A stretch of 64,000 bases of DNA from assembly GCA_043228905.1 (NCBI GenBank), contig JBHGNT010000001.1, positions 16,492,001-16,556,000 on the forward strand, written 5' to 3'. The stretch's first letter is position 1. The number at the start of each line of letters is the position of its first letter. Positions 1-9,931 of the stretch are shown in pieces. Position numbers and translations under genes: made by a program. The stretch is from Azolla caroliniana. Lineage: Eukaryota; Polypodiophyta. The notes beneath the pieces were generated by a model, which was given only the letters and a program-made list of their open reading frames with translations, was not told where the DNA came from and did no database searches.

Positions 1-52
1 GAGTGAGGTAAAGTCGGCCATGTTTGCAAAGGGCTAGAAAGTTGAAACCGAC

Positions 53-960
53 TTGAAATTGTGGCATAAGAGAATCGGCCACATTAATCTCCAAAATCTG
101 CAGAACATGCAATCGAAAGGAGTCGTAATCGGACTCCTGAACCTTACGGCGAAGGAGATTACAGGCGTATGCGAAGCATCTCAGTTCATAAAGCAACGCC
201 GCCACCCATTCCCTAAAGAGCAGAATGTGAGCAAAGGAATCCTAGATGTCGTACATTCAGATGTGTGGGGACCAGCCCAGACAACAACATTCGGCGGATG
301 TTGATAGTATGTCACGTTCATCGACGACTTCTCTAGGAACACCTGAATCTATCCGATGAAGCAGAAGAGTGAGGTGTTTAGGCACTTCTAGAGATTCAAA
401 GCCGAAGTTGAAAAAAATACGGGTCGGCATGTACGCTGTCTTCGATCAGATGGAAGCAAAGAATATTTTTTGGATGAATTTACGGCGTATTTCCGAAAAG
501 AAGGAATTCGACGAGAGTTCTCGTGTCGACACATGCCTCAGCAAAACGGCGTAGTAGAGTGTAAAAAACGCCATGTAGTAGAAGTCGCATGAACCATGAT
601 GAACGAGAAGAACCTGTCGAAATCATATTAGGCATAAGCAACAAATACAACCATATATCTCATGAACAAGTGCACAACCTCGGGAGTACACGATATAACT
701 CCGCATGAGAAGTTCTTCGGAAAGAAGCCGTACTTGTCACATGTCCGCATTTTCGGTTCTATCTCCTACGTACATATTCCCGAGGATATGTGACAAAAAC
801 TTCACACAAAGTCGGAGAAATGTATCCTCATAGGATACTCACTCGAACAGAAGGGGTACAAATGCTACAACCCATCTACCCGTAAGGTTCAAACAAGTCG
901 AGACATGTAGTCTTCGATGAATACGCATCTTGGTACGCACCAGAGAATACTTCGACTCCA
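53..960 (+). pseudogene. Copia-1 GAG-pre-integrase and integrase remnant
   Basis: It begins with the pre-integrase motif LWHKRIGH (about 58-82). The zinc-binding region follows, with one expected Cys of the CxxC pair changed (CEASQF). The catalytic-core start VVHSDVWGP is near 249-276 and contains the first Asp. Two stop codons follow at about 301-309, then a recognisable FIDDFS segment. From 370 to 960 the core is only visible in alternating frames (Asp-Gly-Lys-like region about 430-490, QQNGVVE-like region about 538-560, and the C-terminal PHVRIFG/KSEKCILIGYS/VSRDVVFDE-type segments to about 930). No integrase could be made from this. Integrase inserts cDNA into chromosomes in intact relatives. 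Confidence 0.85.
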
Positions 961-2262
961 ACCCCGCTCGACGTGGATGACACTGCAATAGAAATAGAAG
1001 TTGAGGATCGGCTCACACAGATGTTAGAAGACAACCCAATTACGACATGGCTGAGTGGGCCATCAGAGCCGCCGAGCGATGAAAGCACATCTCGGCCGAG
1101 TCTGAAGCTGGACAAAGGGAAGGTGAAAATGCGGGAATATGAAGATCAGGAAGAGATCGAGATGCTTCACTCTCTTGATAGTGAATTTGAAGATCTCGAC
1201 ATCCGCATAGATTGAGCGAAGAAAGCCATACTCCCCACGGATCGAGAGCTACGCCGATCCACACGTGAAAAGAACCCCGTAAACTGCTACGGCTACGACG
1301 AATACATGGCGTATCACTACACTTTTATGATGAAAGTAGCGTCAGTACGGGAACCGGAAACGCTTTCCGAAGCCGCAAAGGATCCGCGATGGGTCGACGG
1401 GATGAATGAGGAGATGGAAGCTTTATGCAAAAACGAGACATGGGATCTTGTTCCTCTACCCCCGAACAAGAAAGCGATTGGCTGTAGATGGATATACAAA
1501 GTAAAATACATTGCCGATGGATCCGTAAATCTCTTCAAAGCACAACTCGTTGCGAAAGGCTACGCGCAAACACACGACATAGACTACGAAGAAACCTTTG
1601 CCCCGGTGGCAAAGAGGACAACTGCATGGACAATAATTGCACTCGCCGCAGCGAAGGGATGGCACCTCCACCAGATGGACGTGAAAAATGCTTTCCTCCA
1701 AGGAGAGTTACAAGAAGAGGTGTACATGATACAACCACCCGGATTTGAATTGCGTAAACATTCGCACGCCGTATGCCAACTCAAGAAGCCACTCTATGGC
1801 CTCAAACAAGCCCCACGTGCTTGGTATTCGAAGATCATGCAGTATCTTCATCAAGCTGGATTTCGGATGTCAAAATCCAATACTTCTATGTACATCCGAA
1901 ATGAGTCGGATAGCCCGATCATCATCATCCTATACATGGATGGCTTGGTCATCGGAGGAAAGATTCTCGCCGAGATCAACAAAGTCAAAACACTTCTCTC
2001 TGGTAGATTCGAAATGAAAGACCTGCACAAACTCCATTACTTCCTAGGCATTGAAGTAATTCGGACACCAGTCGGGATAATTATCTCACAACGACACTAT
2101 GTCCTCAACTTACTCTACAAGTTCAGAATGACCGAGTGCAAGCTTGTGTCTACCCCTCTCGATCGTAACCTAAATATTGATGGCAATTCCGGAACCGCTG
2201 AGAGCGAGCCGACTCAATATCGACAACTGATTGGTAGTTTGATCTATCTAACCATTACGTGA
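961..2262 (+). pseudogene. Copia-1 linker and reverse transcriptase remnant
   Basis: An acidic linker at 973-1215 leads to the motif NEYMAYHY near 1297 and then to a copia RT domain (RVT_2 type) open from 1306 to 2262. Visible landmarks are [59 protein letters not shown] and LYGLKQAPRAW. The active-site box reads YMDG near 1933-1944 instead of YxDD, so the second catalytic Asp is lost. The linker is broken by a TGA at about 1213-1215, and the RT ends at an in-frame TGA at 2260-2262 (expected Arg in TRPDLSY). RT makes cDNA from the element RNA in intact relatives. Confidence 0.93.
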
Positions 2263-2955
2263 CCTGACCTCAGTTATTCGGTCGGCCTACTTAGGCAATT
2301 CATGCAGAATCCGCAAAACCTTCATCTTGATTATGCTAAGAGGATACTACGGTATTTCAGTATGACAATGGCTTACGACATCATGTATAAGTCGAACACG
2401 ACTATTTGACTCGAAGGGTACACCGATGCGGACTGGGCAGGCTATAAAGCGTATAGACGATCCACCTCCGGATTTGTCTTCTCCCTCGGCAGCGGAGCAA
2501 TATCTTGGAGCAGCAAGAAACAACCGACAGTCGCACTATTGAGCACAGAAACCGAATATAGGGGCGCAACAATCGCCACATGCGAAGCCGTATGGCTTAA
2601 ACGCATACTAAAGGATCTGGGTGTTCCCATCAAGGATCAAATACGTCTCTACTGCGACAACATGAGCAATATCTACCTGGCGCGGAACCCCGTATTCCAC
2701 GGGTGGACTAAATATATCAAAGTGCATTACCACTTCATCCGCGAGCGCGTACATGCCGGTGAGATTGATCTACAACATACCAATACGCACGTCCAAGTTG
2801 CTGATATATTTACAAAGGCCTTAGGAGTCGACAAGCTCGAGCAATTTGCATCGGACCTTAGTCTCACGACATCTATATTGCCGAAGTTGAGGGGGAGTAC
2901 AGGTACAGGAGACATGGAAGCAATACGCAATGATACGCAACACATATGCAATTGA
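2263..2955 (+). pseudogene. Copia-1 RNase H remnant
   Basis: This follows the RT after in-frame stops at 2260 and about 2407. The RNase H landmarks are GYTDADWAG (about 2416), [29 protein letters not shown] (about 2545), [17 protein letters not shown] and ADIFTKAL (about 2803). The catalytic Asp/Glu/Asp positions appear to be kept, although the domain is split by a stop. The tail runs through a purine-rich tract (GTTGAGGGGGAGTA, about 2886) to a stop at 2953. The C-terminal half matches Copia-D and Copia-E. Confidence 0.9.
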
Positions 2956-3040
2956 TCGAGTACTCGAGTACGCAACACAACCGACTAGACAAGTCGAAGT
3001 ACGAACCGAACAACCTTCTCGACAGATAGAAGTTGTGTTC

Positions 3041-3049
3041 GAAGGGGCG
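3041..3049 (+). promoter_or_regulatory. Copia-1 polypurine tract before the 3' LTR
   Basis: GAAGGGGCG lies immediately upstream of the TGTTGAG start of the LTR, where plus-strand cDNA priming occurs in LTR elements. A second, stronger purine run (GAGGGGGAG, about 2888) sits about 160 bp upstream, and Copia-D has a similar run in its RNase H tail. Confidence 0.55.
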
Positions 3050-3347
3050 TGTTGAGAGTCGAACTCAACTTCCCATAGATAGGTTTCACACTAGCTCATG
3101 GACATGTTGGGCTAGTTTTGTAAATAGTAGAAAGGGCACTTGCCCTAGCTTAGTTGGTATATAAACCAACACATTGTAACTTAGTTACTATTGGATGTTT
3201 TATGTTTGATGTATTTTTGGTTAATATACAGTTTTTCTATCTCTGCCTTAAGAGCTCTCTCTCTCTCTCCCTTTGTTGCCTCACACACACGCACTCTCAA
3301 TCTTCTTCTGCTGCATTGCAATCACTCTTGCCTCCCATCCCATTACA
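3050..3347 (+). repeat. Copia-1 3' LTR (298 bp)
   Basis: It starts TGTTGAGAGTCG, whose first bases form a short inverted repeat (GTTGAG...CTCAAC). It has a TATATAAA box at about 3159-3167 and a CT-rich tract near 3258-3270, and ends CATTACA. The end was fixed by where the Gypsy-A integrase frame resumes at 3348. The other LTR is outside the window, so the duplicated target site cannot be confirmed. Confidence 0.75.
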
Positions 3348-3450
3348 CACCGAAACCGTAACTTCCCCGGCATGCTGCCCATCCGGGTCTGGAAAACCAA
3401 GACCGGTTTTCCAATGCCGAATTCCTTTTCGTTGCCGCATCGATGCTTGT

Positions 3451-3907
3451 TGTCAGGGCCAAAGTTAGGAATGAGTTTTAAAATGAAGAAGAAAATGAGA
3501 TGTGAAAGATATGAGAGAGATAAGAAGAATTTGATAATGTATTAACAACGAGAGCAATGTTTACAAGAATATGCCGAAGACTGGCGTTGAACCAGAATGG
3601 TTCATCAATAGTCAAATACATGTTTATATAGCATGGTTTGGATACATGCATGCTCGCTACCTCATAGGCACGCATGATCGCCACTTGGCATTCATGCAAG
3701 CATGACTCTTGGCAATCATGCGTTAGCCTATTCAAGGTGGCGACATTTCAATAATATTATTATATGTGTTTCCTATTGATATAATAGAATTTATTATTTA
3801 ATATATACAATATGATGTATCCTATTGGATGGGGTTGTATGCCTTCTTTGAGGATGTCATGGGTTCGAATCACCATAAAGCTTATTGGGTTTTGTATACA
3901 CATGGCA
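3451..3907 (-). repeat. Solo LTR L1 (457 bp), TSD CTTGT
   Basis: It is flanked by CTTGT at 3446-3450 and 3908-3912, and Gypsy-A coding resumes across it. On the minus strand it begins TGCCATGTG and ends CCTGACA. A TATA box (TATATAAA, about 3623-3632 complement) is followed by a hairpin, TGAACCA-GAA-TGGTTCA on the plus strand (3588-3604), and by a GCCAGTCTT motif shared with Gypsy-B LTRs, so it is a relative of that family. No internal region remains, as expected after LTR-LTR recombination. Confidence 0.9.
3815..3880 (+). other. tRNA-like segment in solo LTR L1, antisense to the LTR
   Basis: The plus strand has a B-box-like GGGTTCGAATCACC (3861-3874) and, about 30 bp upstream, a weaker A-box-like TATTGGATGGGG (about 3823). 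It lies close to the U3 start of the minus-strand LTR. The match is to RNA polymerase III internal promoter motifs. I do not propose a functional tRNA. Confidence 0.45.
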
Positions 3908-4309
3908 CTTGTCCACAAAGGTTTTCTGTCGTCGTTGCTCTAGCTCTAGCTATAGTAAGCTAGTTATCTGATGCTCCTCTAGTTCGCACAACGTTGCCAA
4001 CCGGATCTTCTTCGACTCCTTTACACTCAAGCGCTCTTTGACTTGTATTTGTAAACTCAGAATCTGAAACTCGATTGGCATGCCAACTTCCAATCCGAAT
4101 GCTAACTAGAACGGGGTTGTGTGTATGCTTGTCTTGTAGGTTGTTCGATACGCCCATAACACACTCTGCAATTTTGTGTTCCAATCCGTTCGGTTTTCGT
4201 TGACGATTTTCCGGAGTATATTCTGTAGTGTCTTGTTTGTGGGTTTGGCTAGTCCGTTTTCTTGTGGGTAGTACGGGGTACTACGTTTGTGGACTACCGT
4301 ATACCACGT

Positions 4310-5087
4310 TGTCGTGATGATTTTCGTCCATAGTGAGAAAACCGAATGGGATAAAGAAAATGGGGATGTGCAACATTGCACATGCACTTGTACATTTGTA
4401 TATAAAAATAAGATAACAAAATGTAAAGGGGAAGGGCATTAACCTAAGGTGACAAAGGTGCTCCACGGAGTTTGTTAAGTGTAAATGCGATGTGCACTTG
4501 GTGGACTAGATAGAGGTACGTGAAGAATAAGTGAAGGGAGTAATAGGCATTGAATAGGATGGCTAGAGGAGTGAGAGTTATGGCCAACGATCTCAAGATC
4601 GAGATCAAATATTCTCCTTTGAAAAGGATAAGAGGGTTTGACCACTCTTGTAATGTGCCTTACCCCTTACTACTATAAAAGGGAGTGAGGGGTCACATTG
4701 GAAGGGGTTGCCCATCTTGAGAGAGAGAGGTATACCACTTAGGTCAAGGGTTTCCCCTTTCGGTTTTAGGGTTTGTTTAGGGTTTCGTTTAGGGTTTCTT
4801 CTTCATCTTCTTTACTTGCTTATCCGGTTAGGGTTTGTTATACCGTTTGGTGCGACCTATGCGGCCTTGGTTGTAATCTTTTGTGAACTCTTTATATAGC
4901 TTGTTGATCTTCTTGCCTTGTGGGTGTATCTTGATTCTATTTTATTCTATGTTTATGTGCTATTCTTCCTCTTCTCCCCTTGAGCTAAGCCTCCATTTTG
5001 GGTCTTATTCCTTCTCTTGTACTCCCTAGTCCAAGACCCCCATGGTCTCGCCTCGGATCCTACACGTACTCACGGAATAACGCGACA
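4310..5087 (+). repeat. X-family solo LTR X1 (778 bp), TSD ACGT
   Basis: It starts TGTCGTGATG and ends CGCGACA. It is flanked by ACGT at 4306-4309 and 5088-5091, and the Gypsy-A integrase frame is continuous when one 4-bp copy is discounted. It contains a run GTATATAAAA at about 4396-4406, a TATAAAAG box at about 4674 and repeated TAGGGTTT motifs (about 4767-4800). The terminal ~80 bp match the ends of the LTRs at 51971 and 61901. There is no internal region. Confidence 0.9.
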
Positions 5088-5778
5088 ACGTCGTGAGGCT
5101 CTCCACAACTTGGCCCAGGAAGTGTCCTCCTTGATCGTTGATTAGTTCAATTGGACAACCATACCGACACCATATAAGCTCGTATAGAAACATTGTTGTG
5201 GATGCAGTCGTATTATCCCTGAGTGCCTTGGCTTCCACCCATTTCGTGCAGTTGTCGGTGGCCACAATAATGTTTCTGTTATCGGTCCTCATTGCCGGTA
5301 GTTTGAATGGTCCGACAAAGTCCAGTCCCCATTTTTGGAATGGTTCTAATGGTAATACCGGGTGATGGGGTATTCGGGCCTGCTCCGTTGGTTGGCCTAA
5401 TCGTTGGCAGAGGTCACATTCCTTACCGTACCTGATGGTGTCTTTTAAGGTTGTCTGCCACCATAACCCGCTTTGCTATATCTTGCGGGCTGTCGCGTAG
5501 CTGGCATAATGGCCTCCGGCTATTCTGTAGTGGGATTCTCTTAAAATCGTTTCTTTTTCGTCGTTGCGCACCACCCGCCGCCAGATTCCATCTACCCCTT
5601 TGTGATATAGGGTATCCTAGATGAGGCAAAAGTGGCGGCCTCAGACCGCTAATATCTTCCGTTCGTCCCGATCCATTTTGTCGGGAGGTAATCCGGTGCT
5701 CAAGAAATGATGCATGTTTGTAAGCCACTTATCCTCCTGAGCAATTGTTGAGTCGGTTGCCGATTCGGGGAACTCGTC

Positions 5779-6273
5779 TCATGCTCCGTCTCCTGCTTCA
5801 CTGGATTCTAGCCGGCTCAAGTAATCGGCTACTGCGTGCTGCGCCCCGGGTCGATGGTAGATGTCGAACTCAAATTCCTGCAACAGTAGTGTCCATCTTG
5901 CTATTTTCCCGGTTAGCGACACCTTAGACACCAAGTAAATCAGTGCTGAGTGGTCCATGTGAAATGAAAACTTCCGCCCTAGCAAGTAGTGTTGGTACTT
6001 GGTTACGCTATACGCCATTTTGAGAGCCTCCCTTTCCGTTGTGGAGTAGTTGCGTTCGGCCTTCGAGAGCTTCCGGCTTGCATAGTACATCGGCCGGTAC
6101 CACTTCGGTTCGGTGAGTTGCATAAGGACACTATCGATTGCTATGTCCAATGAGTCGACAAACACATGGAAACTCTTCGTCCAGTCAAGAGGTTGCACCA
6201 CCTGGGCTTGTGACAACATTACCTTTAATGCTTGGTAGGCCTTTTCCTCCGGCTTCGCCCATTGAAAGGGCAA
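5779..6273 (-). pseudogene. Gypsy-A RNase H (with RT connection)
   Basis: An open stretch of 164 codons contains FQWAKPEEKAYQALK, then a segment corresponding to the first catalytic Asp region (FVDSLDIAIDSVLMQ), YYASRKLSKAERNYSTTERE (containing the catalytic Glu), FHMDHSALIYL (Asp) and the terminal HRPGAQHAVADYLSRL. This is the usual gypsy RNase H and the best-kept Gypsy-A domain. It is read after the RT remnant and before integrase, with a stop upstream at about 6274. Confidence 0.9.
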
Positions 6274-6999
6274 TCAGTGCACTGCTGCATGTAGTGGTGT
6301 CGCGAAGTCAGCCAAGTGCCGTAGCATTCGACTATGCCACCAGATTTATCCTAAAAACCGGTTGAGGGCTTTTGCGTTATTTGGTGCGGGTGCTTCCAGG
6401 ATTGCCCTCACCTTGTCGGGGTCCACCGCAATTTCCTCCTTACTCACAATGTGGCCCAACAACTTGTAGCCGCTAAATCCTTCTAAAAAATTATATACTT
6501 TGTGCCCAACCACCGCATCCTACACACCGTCCATGAACGGGAGTGGGAACACATCCGTTACTCTGGCCGCATTCAGCTTCTGGTAGTCCACGCATACCCG
6601 AACCTTACCATTTTTCTTAGGTACTACCAAAATCGAGCTCAACCACGTTTCTTGCTTTACTGGCTGTATGAACCTGACTCTCAGCAGCTTGTCGATTTCC
6701 TCCTTGACTTTCGTTGCGTAATTGGGATTCATTCAGTATTGGCGTTGTGCCACTGGTTTGGCGTCCGTGTTGAGGTGGATCTAATGCTGATAAAGTTGGG
6801 GATCCAATCCTCTCATATCCTCGTAGCACCATGCGAACACATCTTGGAAACTTGTGAGTAATTCGACCATCGCCTTCTTTATGTCCCGTGGCATTTTTTT
6901 GGCTACGTTCACCGGTCTAGGTGTGTCGTCGGTACCAAGGTCCACTTCCTCGAGATGGGATGCTTTTACTCTTTGGGATATAATCATTTCCCTTTCCAA
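6274..6999 (-). pseudogene. Gypsy-A reverse transcriptase with internal deletion
   Basis: The N-terminal RT landmarks are present: EEIDKLLRVRFIQPV, SSILVVPKKNGKVRVCVDY and LNAARVTDVFPLPF (6520-6732). After a TAG near 6525 the sequence reads NFLEGFSGY and goes directly into KLLGHIVSKEEI (about 6450-6490), the part that normally follows the catalytic palm by more than 100 residues. The YxDD active site and its surroundings are missing, with the frame kept across the join. The segment upstream (6781-6999) is the protease-RT linker. Confidence 0.85.
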
Positions 7000-7543
7000 T
7001 GATTCTTGTGCTTGTCGTAACTCCCAGATCGCTTCTTGATCCGGCCGGTCCGTCTGCTTCCTTTCCCGGGTTCGTCACATATGGTATGACGGCTTCGGTT
7101 ATGTCTACCTCAAATAATGGCACAATCTTCGGGTGCTCTTCCAAGTAACGGTCGACTTCTTCGTCAACTAACCCGTCCAACATGTTGATGCTCTCCGCAT
7201 ATAGGGGGGTTACTTCCTTACTAGGTCCTACCCGTGGTTGTGTCAGTACGCGTACTTTGGTCTTTCCTCGTCGAAAGGTGATTACATTCTTTTGCCAGTT
7301 TTGTTTTATGTGCATCGTCCGTAGCTATGGTCTTCCTAGCAACAGGGGATAGGCCCCTTGCACATTAAGTTGTAATACTACTGCCGATATCCGGAATGTG
7401 TATCTTTTGATTGTGATATCCAAGTTCCAGATCAGTCTAGTTGGTCGAACCGAACTTGTATCCTCCATTCTTAGCCAGAATGGACATGGTTCCCAATCTT
7501 GGATTCCCAAGGTGTCACATGTCCCCTTGCTGATGACGTTCAC
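6917..7543 (-). pseudogene. Gypsy-A aspartic protease region
   Basis: The 7325-7543 stretch holds NVISKGTCDTLGI and YPLLLGRP, which correspond to the middle and C-terminal part of a gypsy retropepsin (the LLGRPW element). The catalytic DSGA segment expected just upstream of 7543 is not recognisable. The next part (6917-7315) begins HIKQNWQKNVITF and encodes the acidic linker toward RT. A frame break lies between 7315 and 7325. Confidence 0.75.
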
Positions 7544-8435
7544 CCCAAACCACCGTCAATAATGGTTTCAATGGTTCCACTGTGATGGTCGGGCTGCTTG
7601 TGTCCACCACTATCGGTCCTTCCTCTAGATTTGAGAAGAATACCGGTGCCGGTTCCTGATTTGGTGCAGTGAATGTTGTTTTGAGCCCTTCAGTGAACTG
7701 GGGGACTAATTGTAGTAGGCCCCCCAATGGTAACACGATCTGGCATTCTTGTAATTCCTGCCAAGTTGGGTCCTTGTCGGTACTCTTTACGGGCTCCTTC
7801 GGATGTATGTTTTGTTCCTGTATCTTGACCACTTTACATTCATTGGCTTTCTTGATCCATTCGGTGGCTTGCTTCTGGATATACTTCTGAGTTTCCCACT
7901 CGGCCACTTTTCCTTTGGAACGGGTAGTGACTTGTTGGGCGTCGGTAACTTTAGCGGTGACCATGTTTACCGCCGGTTGTTTTTCGTTAGCCTTGACCAG
8001 ACATTGGTTGCTATAACGCCCATCCTTCCGGCAATAATAGCAATATGGCTTTCGCTTGCTGCTTGACTCTCTCTTGTCCATGTTCCCGATTTGTGCATCG
8101 GAGGTTATCCGGCGGTTGTCATCCGTTTGTCGTTGCTTCGGTGGTGTCACAATGATGTTTGTGCTTCCTTGATTGTACTCTCTAGCTGCTTCTCGACGCT
8201 CTTCCCTACGAAAATACCCTCATTTTTTGTTGCGTCGGAAATTCCAGTTTCCTTGTTGTTTTGGATAATGTCTATCATCTCTTCTCCGATCGTAATCCGG
8301 AGATTAGTCCCGTTCATACCGATCTCGGTTGTAGCCTTCCCTGCGTCGGTCATTGCGATTGCGCTCATAGTCGTCGCGTCTTCTATCATTGTACTGATCC
8401 CCACGTTCTGGTCGGTAACGGTCCTCCCTCCGGAA
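7515..8435 (-). pseudogene. Gypsy-A gag C-terminus with zinc knuckle
   Basis: An Arg/Asp-rich stretch (DRRRDDYERN-type, about 8300-8420) leads to a zinc knuckle CYYCRKDGRYSNQC near 8010-8050, in which the usual His of CCHC is Arg. The linker contains TTRSKGKVAEWE, shared with Gypsy-A2 near 39930. The X5 solo LTR interrupts at 8440. Reading frame is lost between about 8150 and 8200. The knuckle packages RNA in active elements; here the His loss argues against function. Confidence 0.8.
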
Positions 8436-8439
8436 CCGT

Positions 8440-9332
8440 TGTCATAGTGTAATTCGCACACTATGTGAAAAACACATTTTTTGTCTCTCCGAATAGGACA
8501 TGAAGAGTACCCGGTGAGAACCGGATGAAGAAGGCCGGTGAGAGTCAGTGAGAAGAGAACCGGTCAAAACCGGCAAGGAGGGAGTGGCAAGGAGGACCTG
8601 GTAAGGAGACCCGGTAAGAACCGGATCAAGTAGACCCGGTAAGAATCGGATAAGGAAAACCGGTGAGAACCGGATGAAGAGACAAATTTGTAAATAAAAG
8701 AAAAGATTGTTACATGCATAGGGCAAGATTCAAACCCTATATCTCCATGTTAATAATGTAAAGCCTTACCATTACACTAACATATCATTAGTGTTAAAAA
8801 AGTAGACGTCCTCATAGAAAGGTAAGTGCACAGTAGGATAAACTTTAGTTAGAAGAAAACGCATGATAAAAGAAAAAGCTACGCATGCACATGTAGCGCG
8901 CATGAACACCATAGTTGATAAAAATGCATCAAGTTAGAAAACGTAGGATCACTTTAGAAAGAGCATGTTAGAGAAAGCATAGAGTCTATCTATAGAAAAA
9001 GCATGGATTGTTAAGACTCTCTCATCACTATATAAGGATGAGGAGCACAATGTAATGGGGGTGTGTGGAATATTTGGAAATTGGATATATTTCCTAAAAC
9101 ACCAATTAATATAATATATTCGTGGGATTCACGAATTTGTGATCAAAATTGTCTCTTACTATCTAAATATTGATTAAATACACTAAACTCGTGGGATTCA
9201 CGAGATTCATAACTTACCCATCTTTCTACCTATGCTTTACTAGCCTTATCTCATTTTCTTCTTTCTCCTAGTCCAAAACCTCAGGGGCTCCCACCCGACT
9301 CACACAACGATCCGGAGCCAAAAGGCACAACA
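8440..9332 (+). repeat. X-family solo LTR X5 (893 bp), TSD CCGT
   Basis: It is flanked by CCGT at 8436-8439 and 9333-9336, and the Gypsy-A gag reading is continuous across it. It starts TGTCATAGTG, immediately forming a hairpin (CATAGTGT...ACACTATG), and ends GGCACAACA. A CCGGT-rich array of diverged repeats about 20 bp long occupies 8508-8680, with a tRNA-like segment at 8715-8785 and a TATATAAGG box near 9031. The end shares CTAGTCCAA with X1, which assigns it to the X family. Confidence 0.87.
8715..8785 (-). other. tRNA-like segment in X5, antisense to the LTR
   Basis: On the minus strand it reads TAGTGTAATGGTAAGGC (A-box type, 8763-8779 complement), a ~25-nt middle, and GGGTTTGAATCTTGCCC (B-box type, 8721-8737 complement). 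Spacing and order fit a pol III type 2 promoter, and ATAGG...CCCTAT can form a T-stem-like pairing. Its acceptor end is not convincing, so I call it tRNA-like or SINE-like rather than a tRNA gene. Confidence 0.55.
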
Positions 9333-9931
9333 CCGTTTGTTGTCTGGTTCGTAACTACTACGTAGTTCAATGTTCCGCACCGGTGCCGCTTGTCGGTTGA
9401 GCAGGTTGTACTCACATCGGTCCGTTGTGTGTGCTCGTGAGTGGCATATCATACACTGCATCCTCATTGTGCAGTCTACCGTAGAGTGGCCCGGGTTTAG
9501 ACACGTTGTGCATTACAACGCTTGGCGAAACCTGAGATCCTCCTTATTTGAAAGGGCCCTATGAAGGGCTCCCATCATCATCAAGGAGCTTTGTTTATCC
9601 ATTTCCAGCACCCGATCAATGACTTGATCCATCGTGCTGGCCTGGAAATCCAGTACTGCGCACATCGTTCGGAGGGGTTCCTGTAGAGCGGCTAGGAACA
9701 CCACTTTCGCCTCCTCTTCTGGAGGAGCCCTTCTCAACTGGTTGTGTAGTGTTTGAAATCGGATGATAAATTGGGGCACTGTCTCGTGCTCCTCTTGGTG
9801 GGTTGTGTAAAACGGACCGACTAGTTCGCGCTGTTCCACTTGCCTATGGAATAGTCGAAGGAATTTTGTTTTCAAGGCTTCGAATGTGGCAAAGCTTCCG
9901 GATAGATGTTTTGCGTGCCAGTGGGTCGCCG
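9333..9931 (-). pseudogene. Gypsy-A gag, capsid part
   Basis: This is a retrotransposon gag domain: THWHAKHLSGSFATFEALK, FLRLFHRQVEQRELVGPFY, QEEHETVPQFIIRFQTL, then a Met-rich DKQSSLMMMGAL helix. A parallel copy exists at 40454-41422 in Gypsy-A2 (KFTQLFHRQIPQKD). The N-terminal part of the same gag is at 33237-33990, on the other side of Copia-A, and the target duplication CGCCG (9927-9931 and 33237-33241) marks the junction. The open stretch ends at 9513 and the protein degrades toward 9333. Confidence 0.88.

Larger units (their letters stand above)
1..3347 (+). mobile_element. Copia-1, 3' portion of a Ty1/copia LTR retrotransposon
   Basis: The domain order GAG-pre-integrase, integrase, reverse transcriptase, RNase H, polypurine tract and 3' LTR is that of Ty1/copia. 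The 5' LTR, gag and protease lie beyond the left edge. The right boundary is placed where minus-strand Gypsy-A integrase coding resumes, directly after an LTR end ...CATTACA at 3347, so the element was inserted into Gypsy-A. It is clearly dead: the integrase has several stops and frameshifts and the RT active site is altered. Its proteins resemble those of Copia-E at 48670-51970, so both belong to one family. Confidence 0.9.
3348..5728 (-). pseudogene. Gypsy-A integrase, split by two solo LTRs
   Basis: Reading leftwards, a CDLCQRLG zinc-finger segment (about 5410) precedes the core start WGLDFVGPF (first Asp, about 5320), then TDNCTKWVEAKAL and INDQGGHF (second Asp, about 5130). The X1 solo LTR (4310-5087) interrupts here. 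The frame resumes with TPYYPQENGLAKPTNK, in which the expected catalytic Glu of the GLAE motif is Lys, then NKTLQNILRK, WAYRTTYKTS and ELEEHQI. The second solo LTR (3451-3907) interrupts just after the TFVDK segment. The final part, with GKPVLVFQ and MPGKLRFR, runs to 3348. Stops are present (for example TAG in the 3948 region), and the N-terminal stretch at 5423-5728 is frame-broken. Confidence 0.88.

Noticed and set aside
8715-8785. A functional tRNA gene
   Set aside because: A- and B-box motifs are present, but acceptor and anticodon stems are not convincing and there is no terminator-like T run at the right place. Kept only as tRNA-like.
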